In this document: in pieces, positions 1 through 6,102 of the stretch
Layout: each line of letters opens with the position of its first letter
How positions within the stretch are numbered: position 1 is the first letter of the stretch
NCBI GenBank assembly: GCA_014879435.1
Contig: JACSSB010000157.1
Coordinates: 1 to 9,017 of the forward strand
Source of the DNA: Phycisphaerales bacterium
GTDB taxonomy: Bacteria; Pseudomonadota; Gammaproteobacteria; Competibacterales; Competibacteraceae
Length of the DNA: 9,017 bases
Direction: 5' to 3'
Notes under the pieces: generated by a model
Database searches by the model: none
What the model saw: the letters and a program-made list of their open reading frames with translations, nothing else
Told to the model about the DNA's origin: nothing
Program-made: the position numbers and the translations under genes

Positions 1-18
1 CGCTTGCATCGTTTTCAT
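1..18 (-). CDS. Start of a divergent gene, truncated by the window edge
   Basis: On the minus strand an ATG at 18-16 opens a frame reading M-K-T-M-Q-A before the sequence ends. It is preceded by AGGAG (complement of 26-30) with a 7-base spacing, an excellent Shine-Dalgarno arrangement and better than the one for cas1. The reading frame cannot be followed, so nothing can be said about the product. If real, this gene is divergent from cas1 and marks the left border of the CRISPR-Cas locus. The call rests only on the ribosome binding site and start codon, so chance is possible. Confidence 0.45.
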
Positions 19-218
19 CGCTTTACTCCTGCTTGTACGGCAGGTCCACTTGGACCGTCTTAAGCGCACGTATTGGCGTAACAATTAGAGTATTGACGCC
101 ATCAAAACGTTGAGCCCCTCCAATCCTTTTTAACCTAACCATCAAATAGCTCAACGTAGCTTACAGGATGCTGAATCACGGCCGATCAACGAATCCAAAA
201 CCATAGGTCCTATTTCTG
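19..218. other. Intergenic region between the divergent gene start and cas1
   Basis: No open frame or CRISPR repeat is visible here, so there is no second array immediately upstream of cas1 within the window. A small perfect hairpin GGTCC-ACTT-GGACC lies at 43-56. I found no convincing sigma70 promoter for cas1: a TTGACG at 93-98 has no acceptable -10 at normal distance. A partial match to the pseudo-spacer of the mini-array before csy1 lies at 147-170 and is discussed in the findings. Confidence 0.6.
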
Positions 219-1196
219 ATGGATACCTTTTCTCCTTCCGATCTAAAAACCATCCTGCATTCCAAGCGTGCCAACATTTATTACCTCGAACACTGCCGGG
301 TGCTGGTCAACGGCGGGCGCGTGGAATATGTCACCGACCAAGGAAAAAACTCCCTGTACTGGAACATTCCCATCGCCAACACCACCTCCCTGCTACTCGG
401 CACTGGCACCTCGATCACTCAAGCGGCGATGTGCGAGTTGGCAAAAGCGGGGGTTTTGGTGGGCTTTTGCGGTGGCGGCGGCACCCCCCTCTTTTCTGCC
501 AACGAGGTTGATTTTGAAGTCGCTTGGTTTTCACCACAGAGCGAATATCGTGCGACCGAATATCTGCAACACTGGGTCCGCTTTTGGTTCGACGATGCGC
601 TTCGCCTTGAAGCGGCCAAGCGTCTCCAAAGTGCCCGGCTGTCGTGGCTCGTTCCACGCTGGTGTGACAATCGTGCGTTGAGCGACGCGGGCTTCGCCAT
701 CTCCCGCCCGCGTCTGGAAACCGCACTCGACGCCTCTCGCCAAATTATTGCCACCGCGCCCGACAACAACGCGCTGATGAACGAGGAAGATCGTCTGACC
801 AAGATCTTGTTCAAGCTGGCGTGTACCGCCACCAAATACGGTGAATTCAGCCGTGACAAGAATGGTACAGGGACAGACCCAGCCAACCGCTTCCTCGATC
901 ATGGCAACTATCTGGCCTACGGCTTGGGGGCCACCGCAACCTGGGTATTAGGTCTACCGCATGGACTCGCCATTTTGCACGGCAAAACGCGGCGCGGGGC
1001 GCTGGTGTTCGATGCGGCGGATTTGGTGAAGGATGCCGTAATTTTGCCGCAAGCCTTTGTTTCGGCGATGCGGGGCGACGATGAACAAACGTTTCGCCGT
1101 GCCTGCATCGAAGCCCTGACCCAGACCGAAGCGCTCGATTTCATGATCGATACCTTGAAAGCCATCGCACTCGACATCGGGAAGCGGGCGCAATGA
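219..1196 (+). CDS. cas1: CRISPR-associated endonuclease Cas1, type I-F
   Basis: Cas1 is the integrase that, together with the Cas2 part of Cas2-3, inserts new spacers at the leader end of the array. The 325-residue protein has the usual I-F length. Its metal-binding residues sit where they are known in P. aeruginosa Cas1: E190 in the NEEDR segment, H254 in LPHGLAILHGK and D268 in FDAADLVKD, with D265 nearby. The N-terminal beta domain spans roughly residues 1-100 and the helical catalytic domain the rest. The start at 219 is the only ATG choice, because an in-frame TAG lies at 204-206. Its ribosome binding site is weak (AGG at 205-207). The stop overlaps the start of cas2-3 in an ATGA, implying translational coupling. 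No truncation or missing catalytic residue is seen. Confidence 0.97.
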   Translation: MDTFSPSDLKTILHSKRANIYYLEHCRVLVNGGRVEYVTDQGKNSLYWNIPIANTTSLLLGTGTSITQAAMCELAKAGVLVGFCGGGGTPLFSANEVDFEVAWFSPQSEYRATEYLQHWVRFWFDDALRLEAAKRLQSARLSWLVPRWCDNRALSDAGFAISRPRLETALDASRQIIATAPDNNALMNEEDRLTKILFKLACTATKYGEFSRDKNGTGTDPANRFLDHGNYLAYGLGATATWVLGLPHGLAILHGKTRRGALVFDAADLVKDAVILPQAFVSAMRGDDEQTFRRACIEALTQTEALDFMIDTLKAIALDIGKRAQ

Positions 1197-4100
1197 ATAT
1201 CCTGATCATCTCCCAATGCAGTAAAAAAGCCCTCACCGAAACCCGCCGTATTCTCGACCAGTTCGCCGAACGGCGCGGCGACCGAACCTGGCAGACTGCC
1301 ATCACCCAGCAGGGCCTGAATACGCTGTATCGCCTGCTGCGGCAAACCGCCCGCAAGAACACGGCGGTCGCCTGTCACTGGATTCGCGGCAAAGATCACA
1401 GCGAATTGCTATGGATCGTGGGCAACACCCGCCAATTCAATGCGCAGGGAGCAACGCCGACCAATGTGACCACACGAGACGTATTGCGAACAGACGACGA
1501 AAATGACTGGCACGCAGCAGAAGATATTCGCCTTTTGGCTCGCATGGCGGCGCTATTTCACGATTTCGGCAAAGCGAATCATGCTTTTCAGAAAAAGCTT
1601 GCCAGCACAAAACTGGAGGCAGATGCCTACCGTCACGAGTGGATATCGCTGCGACTGTTCGAATCTTTCGTCAGGCAATGCGGAGCCGATGATAAGGACT
1701 GGCTGACTCGCTTGACGGACTTGCCCGAAACAGTGCGAAAGCACTGCATCGACAGCTTATCGCGAGATGATCGGCAAAACCGGGGGTTGGCTAGCCCTCC
1801 TTTCAAAAATTTACCTCCTCTGGCGCAAATTGTGGGTTGGCTAATCGTCAGCCATCATCGACTACCAACTCCCGATACCCGGCTCAATCAGCGCTTGCTA
1901 GAACAGATACTCGAACAGATCGGAGCGAATTGGTGTGGTAGTCGCCCTGATGAAGCCAGTGCCAAGGATTGTTGGCAATTCAAAAATGGCCTGCCGTTCG
2001 ACAGTCATCACTGGCGTCAGCATACCGCTAAAGTCGCACAAGCCATTTTGCAACGTTCTCGACTGAACGACCCCAGTGAAGCGCACAAACTGCTGGACAA
2101 CCCTTATGTCCTGCACTTGTCACGTCTGGTGCTGATGCTGGCCGATCATCATTACTCGGCGCAGCCCAGCCACGCTATGTATGGCGACAAACCGGGTGGA
2201 AAAGACACGGTGCTCTACGCCAACACGGGCATCAAAGATGGAAAACGGGAACTCAAGCAGCGCTTGGACGAGCATTTGATCGGCGTTGAAGTCAGCGCCA
2301 ACCGCATCGTGCGGGCGTTGCCGCGTTTGGCAGATGCCTTGCCACGCATTGCCCGCCACAAAAAATTTCGTGAGCACAGTAAGGAGCCATTTCGTTGGCA
2401 GAACCAAGCTTTCGATTTAGCGGAAAGTGTACGCGAGCGGTCCAGTCGCCAAGGTTTTTTCGGTATCAACATGGCGTCTACTGGCTGCGGCAAAACTTTG
2501 GCCAACGGACGTATTCTCTATGCGCTGGCCGATCCGCAACTGGGTGCACGATTCACCGTAGCCTTAGGTTTGCGGACACTGACGTTGCAAACCGGCGATG
2601 CCTATCGTGATCGCTTGCATCTTGGAGCGGAGGATTTGGCGGTACTGGTGGGCGGTGTCGCCACCCGTGATTTGCACAACGATCCACTCGGCAAGGAAGA
2701 GAAGTCCCGCCAAGACAGCGGTTCGGAATCCAGCGCACCGCTCTTAGCCGAATTCAATCAAGTCCATTACGAGGGTAGTTTGGAAAATGGGCCATTGAAG
2801 GCTTGGCTAGGTAAGAACAGTGATGCGCTACGCCTGCTGGATGCACCCGTGCTTGCCTGCACCATCGATCATCTAATGCCAGCAACCGAAGGCTTACGTG
2901 GTGGGCATCAAATCGCACCCATGCTGCGACTGATGACTTCCGATTTGATTCTGGATGAACCAGATGACTTTGGGATTGAGGACTTGCCCGCACTCAGTCG
3001 GCTGGTGCATTGGGCGGGGTTACTGGGTAGCCGCATATTGCTGTCATCGGCCACTTTACCGCCCGCGTTGGTGCAAGGCTTGTTTCGGGCTTATCTTGCG
3101 GGCCGTGAGGAATACCAGCGCCACCGGGGCCGACCCGGCGACATATTGGCGGTATGTTGTGCCTGGTTCGATGAATTTGCCACCCAATGCAGCGATTACC
3201 ATGATGAGGACACTTATCTGGCTGCTCATCGCCAGTTTGTCGATCAGCGCCTTGCCCATTTGGCAAAGGCCGAAGTACGCCGCCGTGCGACGATCAAAGC
3301 AGTGCCCATCGCTACCGGACAAGCTCGGGAAATCGTTTGCATCGAGATAGCTGGACAGATGCGCGAGTATCTGCATCTTCTACACCGCCAGCATCACAAC
3401 ATCGATCCGCAAACGGGCAAACGCGCCAGTTTCGGCCTGATTCGTATGGCCAACATCGATCCATTATTCGATGTGGCGCGAGAATTATTTAGGTTAGGCG
3501 CAGAAACAGGTTGCCGTATTCACCTCTGTATTTATCACTCACGCCATCCGCTGCTGGTGCGTGCGGCTATCGAGTGGGAACTGGATGCCACGCTCAAGCG
3601 GATTAATCCCGAGTCCGTGTTCCAGCGACCTAGCGTCCGCCGACCCCTCGATAACAGCCCAGAGTTCGACCATATCTTTGTCGTACTCGCCACGGCGGTC
3701 GCGGAGGTCGGACGCGATCATGATTACGACTGGGCGATTGTCGAGCCATCGTCTATGCGCTCGTTTATCCAACTGGCGGGTCGGGTGCGCCGCCACCGAC
3801 CGGGGATCTGCCCAGAAGATCGACCAAATCTGTATTTGCTGGACACCAATATTCGCCATCTCGTCGCAGGTGGCGATCAAATCGCATTCTTGCGGCCCGG
3901 CTTTGAGAAAGAGATGTTCAAGCTAAATACGCATCGTTTGACAACACTACTCAAGCCTGAACAGTGGCAAATCATCGATGCTACCGCCCGCATCAAGGAA
4001 CGCGACTCACTGCAACCACATGACAACCTAGCGGATCTGGAACATGACCGTCTACGAGATTTGATGCTGGGTGCCGAGGCGGGGCAAGCACAGCGTCAAC

Positions 4101-4501
4101 GACCAACCCACCGCTGGTGGACGACCCGCGCACACTTGAGTGGTGCGCTGCAACGTTGCGATCCGTTCCGTCACGATCCCATAGGCCGGTCGCACTACGC
4201 GCTGTTGCCGGATGGAGACGAGCAGATCGACTTTTATCATCTACCAGAAAAAAGCCTTCCGGTTCCAATGAGCAATCTGTGGCGGGAGATGGCGGAAAGC
4301 GAGCTACCCCAAGGACCAGGGATTGAGACATGGGCCGTACCACCTTATCTGGAAACACTGCAGGAATTAGCCGATGTCCGAGGCATAGAACTACGGGACT
4401 GCGCACTGAAGTATGGAACGATTGATTTGCCCGGCAAGAAACCGGAGCAGATTTGGTGCTATCACTGGGCGCTAGGGTTCCGGCGTTACCACGGAGAGTA
4501 A
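1193..4501 (+). CDS. cas3: Cas2-Cas3 fusion nuclease-helicase, type I-F
   Basis: This 1102-residue protein is the Cas2-Cas3 fusion specific to type I-F. It forms the adaptation complex with Cas1 and is the nuclease-helicase recruited to DNA bound by the Csy complex. The Cas2-like domain is about residues 1-95 (MNILIISQC start). The HD nuclease domain follows, with H123-D124 in LFHDFGK, HH at 221-222 and D318-H319-H320. The superfamily 2 helicase has a Walker A motif at about 427-436 (MASTGCGKTL), the DEAD-type motif DEPD at 588-591, SAT at 619-621, a motif V-like segment near 832-847 and the arginine-finger motif QLAGRVRRHRPG at 860-871. A C-terminal domain completes it. All motifs are intact, so interference activity is expected. 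It overlaps cas1 by 4 bases. A GC-rich hairpin follows the stop, before the non-coding gap that separates it from csy1. Confidence 0.97.
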   Translation: MNILIISQCSKKALTETRRILDQFAERRGDRTWQTAITQQGLNTLYRLLRQTARKNTAVACHWIRGKDHSELLWIVGNTRQFNAQGATPTNVTTRDVLRTDDENDWHAAEDIRLLARMAALFHDFGKANHAFQKKLASTKLEADAYRHEWISLRLFESFVRQCGADDKDWLTRLTDLPETVRKHCIDSLSRDDRQNRGLASPPFKNLPPLAQIVGWLIVSHHRLPTPDTRLNQRLLEQILEQIGANWCGSRPDEASAKDCWQFKNGLPFDSHHWRQHTAKVAQAILQRSRLNDPSEAHKLLDNPYVLHLSRLVLMLADHHYSAQPSHAMYGDKPGGKDTVLYANTGIKDGKRELKQRLDEHLIGVEVSANRIVRALPRLADALPRIARHKKFREHSKEPFRWQNQAFDLAESVRERSSRQGFFGINMASTGCGKTLANGRILYALADPQLGARFTVALGLRTLTLQTGDAYRDRLHLGAEDLAVLVGGVATRDLHNDPLGKEEKSRQDSGSESSAPLLAEFNQVHYEGSLENGPLKAWLGKNSDALRLLDAPVLACTIDHLMPATEGLRGGHQIAPMLRLMTSDLILDEPDDFGIEDLPALSRLVHWAGLLGSRILLSSATLPPALVQGLFRAYLAGREEYQRHRGRPGDILAVCCAWFDEFATQCSDYHDEDTYLAAHRQFVDQRLAHLAKAEVRRRATIKAVPIATGQAREIVCIEIAGQMREYLHLLHRQHHNIDPQTGKRASFGLIRMANIDPLFDVARELFRLGAETGCRIHLCIYHSRHPLLVRAAIEWELDATLKRINPESVFQRPSVRRPLDNSPEFDHIFVVLATAVAEVGRDHDYDWAIVEPSSMRSFIQLAGRVRRHRPGICPEDRPNLYLLDTNIRHLVAGGDQIAFLRPGFEKEMFKLNTHRLTTLLKPEQWQIIDATARIKERDSLQPHDNLADLEHDRLRDLMLGAEAGQAQRQRPTHRWWTTRAHLSGALQRCDPFRHDPIGRSHYALLPDGDEQIDFYHLPEKSLPVPMSNLWREMAESELPQGPGIETWAVPPYLETLQELADVRGIELRDCALKYGTIDLPGKKPEQIWCYHWALGFRRYHGE

Positions 4502-4506
4502 ATGCA

Positions 4507-4529
4507 CCGGGGCGATCCGTCCGCCCCGG
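4507..4529 (+). terminator. GC-rich hairpin after cas2-3, possible terminator
   Basis: CCGGGGCG (4507-4514) and CGCCCCGG (4522-4529) form a perfect 8-bp stem with a 7-base loop, starting 6 bases after the cas2-3 stop. No T-tract follows it on either strand, so it is not a canonical intrinsic terminator. It also lies just beyond the 3' end of the minus-strand mini-array RNA and could stop or stabilise that transcript. Confidence 0.45.
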
Positions 4530-4557
4530 CTAAGAAGCTGCCTGTTCGGCAGTGAGT
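4530..4557 (-). repeat. Pseudo-repeat 2 (hairpin-donating) of the mini-array
   Basis: It matches the array repeat at 21 of 28 positions, with 20 of 21 across the hairpin core (4535-4555). The stem CTGCC/GGCAG is unchanged and the loop is GAACA instead of GAATA. The handle end has decayed (four of the five last bases differ). In this position the handle is not needed, whereas the hairpin is needed as the Csy4-bound 3' end of the RNA. Confidence 0.85.
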
Positions 4558-4581
4558 TTAGCTGCACGCTACGAGTTGCTA

Positions 4582-4609
4582 TTTCTAAGCTGCTTCTCCA
4601 GCAGTTTCT
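4582..4609 (-). repeat. Pseudo-repeat 1 (handle-donating) of the mini-array
   Basis: It matches the array repeat at 20 of 28 positions. The 12 bases at the 3' end in RNA sense (complement of 4582-4593), which include the whole 8-nt handle CTTAGAAA, are identical. The stem is CTGCT/AGCAG around loop GGAGA. The innermost pair has changed from C-G to T-A on both sides, so pairing is kept. The first four bases, which would be discarded by processing, have all diverged. This matches what a functional first repeat must keep. Confidence 0.85.
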
Positions 4610-4611
4610 TA

Positions 4612-4620
4612 ATTATTGCA
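4612..4620 (-). promoter_or_regulatory. Extended -10 element for the mini-array RNA
   Basis: On the minus strand TGC-AATAAT is an extended -10 (5 of 6 to TATAAT, with the TG motif). It ends 2 bases before pseudo-repeat 1. No good -35 is present (TTACCC at 17-base spacing matches 3 of 6). Transcription would start near 4605, just before the first hairpin. The real array has the same arrangement at 8977-8985. Confidence 0.45.
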
Positions 4621-4690
4621 TTGAGTCCATGTGTGGGTAATGAACCATTGCGATTTTTAAAGCTTGCACCCAAACGAAAAACCTGCTAGG

Positions 4691-4718
4691 TTGATTGCAC
4701 TTTAAATAGCTTCATACT
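4691..4718 (+). promoter_or_regulatory. Candidate csy1-csy4 promoter
   Basis: TTGATT (4691-4696) and CATACT (4713-4718) are separated by 16 bases, each matching 4 of 6 sigma70 consensus bases. This is the best promoter-like pair I found in the gap before csy1. It would place the start near 4725 and give a leader of roughly 50-65 bases. The -10 lies inside the site matched by the mini-array pseudo-spacer. The match is modest, and the true start could be elsewhere. Confidence 0.35.
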
Positions 4719-4731
4719 ACAAGTTGCTAGG
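4706..4731 (-). promoter_or_regulatory. Target of the mini-array RNA upstream of csy1, with CC PAM
   Basis: Read on the minus strand, CC (complement of 4731-4730) is followed by a 24-base site (4729-4706) matching the pseudo-spacer at 19 of 24 positions. The first eight positions, TAGCAACT, match without a break. Mismatches are at 9, 14, 15, 18 and 24. Positions 18 and 24 are multiples of six, where type I crRNA bases are flipped out and do not pair. CC is the known I-F PAM, and Csy1 here keeps the residues that read it. On the + strand the two sequences appear as an imperfect direct repeat (4558-4581 and 4706-4729). Confidence 0.8.
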
Positions 4732-4773
4732 AGAAATATTTAGTCAAGTTAAGTTAAATTCAACTCAATACAA

Positions 4774-6102
4774 ATGAGATTCTTATCAATGGCCTCTTCA
4801 TCTGATATTGCAGGCGATGCTGAACAGATTCGGCAAGCCATAACGGTATTTATACAAGACCGGCTTCAATCCAAACTGGACAGTCTCAAAGACAGCGAAG
4901 ATGACGCTCGGCGCAAGCTGCTTGCCGAGTACGAACCGTCAACCTGGATTGCTAACGCCGCGCGGCGAGTAAGTCATATTCAGCAAGTCACCCACGCGAT
5001 CAAATACACCCATCCCGACGCCAAAGGCTCCAGCTTGAGCGCGCCTGGAAATGCCAAGGCTGGAGAAATCATGGTCGGTTCGCATAGCGTGGCGGATATC
5101 TTGCCCCCCGATGTCGTTGGCAACGCAGCAGCACTCGATGTCTACAAATTCCTACGTCTGGAAATCGGTGATCGATCACTTCTGGATCGCGCCATCGCAG
5201 GAGATCCGGCATTGGCATCCGCGTTGTCGGATGACCCCGATTTAGCCACCGAATGGATGGTCACCTTCGCGACGCTACCTGAAGCGAAGGGCCAACCGGC
5301 CACGCACAAATTAGCCAAACAACTGTACTGGCCGCTAGGCGCAGGATGCTATCACCTGCTTGCTCCGCTCTTTCCAAGCTCATTGGTCAATATCGTATGG
5401 GCGGGCATCCGTGCAGATCGTTTTTCCGACGACGCCAAATTGGCGCGAGAAGCCCGGCGGGAGAAGCGCGCTCATCCCCACGGCTATTGCGAGTATCCGA
5501 ATCTGGCGATCCAGAATTTCGGTGGCACCAAACCGCAAAACATCAGCCAATTGAATAGCGAGCGTCACGGCGAAAACTGGCTGTTGCCCTCCTTGCCACC
5601 CAACTGGAAAGCCGAGTCGATCCGCCCACCGTTTTTCACCGAAAGCGTATTCGCCCGTCGTTTTGGCCGCCGCCAAGCGGTGAGAGAGATCGCTCGAATC
5701 TTGAGCGCCTTTCTGCAAAGCGTGGCGAAATCTGAAGTCAACAATATCCGCATCCGTGACAAGCGGGCGGAATTGGTGGGACATATTCGCGATGAATTGC
5801 TGCAATTCGCTGCCGAGATCCACGAAATCGACGGTGGTTGGAGCCGCGATGAACGATGCCGTCTAAACATGGCAGAACAGTGCTGGCTCGATCCCAAGCG
5901 GGCAGCCACTGACGAAGAATTTGCCGCACGATGGCAACGCGGTGATTGGCAAGACGAAATTTGCTTGCGTTTCGGCAATTGGCTCAATGTGGCTATCAGC
6001 ACGGAGCACACACCGATGGGCCAAGTGGAAGCTGAGGCGTGGCAGGTTGTACTGGACAATGAATTGCGCCTGACTCGTTTGGAGTTGACCGACCATGACT
6101 AG
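4774..6102 (+). CDS. csy1: Csy1 (Cas8f), PAM-reading large subunit of the Csy complex
   Basis: Csy1 pairs with Csy2 at the 5' handle end of the crRNA and recognises the PAM. The 442-residue protein has the typical length. The segments VVGNAAALDV (N117) and GGTKPQNISQLN (K253, N256) correspond to the P. aeruginosa residues N111, K247 and N250 that read the CC PAM and wedge the duplex, so CC specificity is expected. The start is uncertain. ATG at 4774 and ATG at 4789 (residue 6) are both in frame, and neither has a clear ribosome binding site. The second gives an N-terminus closer in length to PA14 Csy1. The only AGGAG nearby (4729-4733) is about 40 bases upstream and overlaps the PAM of the mini-array target. 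The gene heads the csy operon and overlaps csy2 by 8 bases. Confidence 0.96.
   Translation: MRFLSMASSSDIAGDAEQIRQAITVFIQDRLQSKLDSLKDSEDDARRKLLAEYEPSTWIANAARRVSHIQQVTHAIKYTHPDAKGSSLSAPGNAKAGEIMVGSHSVADILPPDVVGNAAALDVYKFLRLEIGDRSLLDRAIAGDPALASALSDDPDLATEWMVTFATLPEAKGQPATHKLAKQLYWPLGAGCYHLLAPLFPSSLVNIVWAGIRADRFSDDAKLAREARREKRAHPHGYCEYPNLAIQNFGGTKPQNISQLNSERHGENWLLPSLPPNWKAESIRPPFFTESVFARRFGRRQAVREIARILSAFLQSVAKSEVNNIRIRDKRAELVGHIRDELLQFAAEIHEIDGGWSRDERCRLNMAEQCWLDPKRAATDEEFAARWQRGDWQDEICLRFGNWLNVAISTEHTPMGQVEAEAWQVVLDNELRLTRLELTDHD

Larger units (their letters stand above)
4530..4609 (-). ncRNA. Degenerate mini-CRISPR encoding a crRNA-like regulatory RNA (CreR/CreTA type)
   Basis: Read on the minus strand, this stretch is repeat-like (4609-4582), a 24-nt pseudo-spacer (4581-4558), then repeat-like (4557-4530). 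A Csy4-processed product would have the 8-nt handle CTTAGAAA, a spacer starting TAGCAACT and a 3' hairpin, about 52 nt instead of the usual 60. The pseudo-spacer is 8 nt shorter than the normal 32, so any Csy complex built on it should carry fewer Csy3 subunits. Its sequence matches a site directly before csy1 (4706-4729), and an extended -10 lies just upstream at 4620-4612. Cas-regulating crRNA-like RNAs of this kind are known from several CRISPR types. That this one represses csy1-csy4 is inference. A toxin-guarding CreA role is the main alternative, but I see no toxin gene. Confidence 0.8.

Noticed and set aside
93..121. TTGACG as a -35 for a cas1 promoter
   Set aside because: No acceptable -10 lies 15-19 bases downstream.
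1..218. A second CRISPR array upstream of cas1, as in P. aeruginosa PA14
   Set aside because: No repeat or repeat hairpin is present on either strand in this stretch. A distant array beyond the window cannot be judged.
415..902. Long minus-strand open frames inside cas1, and similar antisense or out-of-frame frames in cas2-3, csy1 and csy2
   Set aside because: They overlap genes with clear family motifs, have no recognisable domains or ribosome binding sites, and are the expected by-products of GC-rich coding sequence.
4558..4581. Pseudo-spacer read as a normal spacer against phage or plasmid DNA
   Set aside because: It is 24 rather than 32 bases, lies between degenerate repeats outside any array, and already has a PAM-flanked local match.
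4681..4690. CCTGCTAGG, whose complement gives CC followed by TAGCA, a second PAM-plus-seed start for the pseudo-spacer
   Set aside because: Matching stops after five bases (positions 6 and 7 differ and most later ones too), so it is not a credible second target.
4610..4773. Possible small RNA toxin (CreT) guarded by the mini-array
   Set aside because: AGGAG at 4729-4733 is followed only by ATT-TAG, with no ATG, GTG or TTG mini-frame, and the target lies at the csy1 promoter. Direct cas regulation explains it better, though a toxin cannot be excluded.
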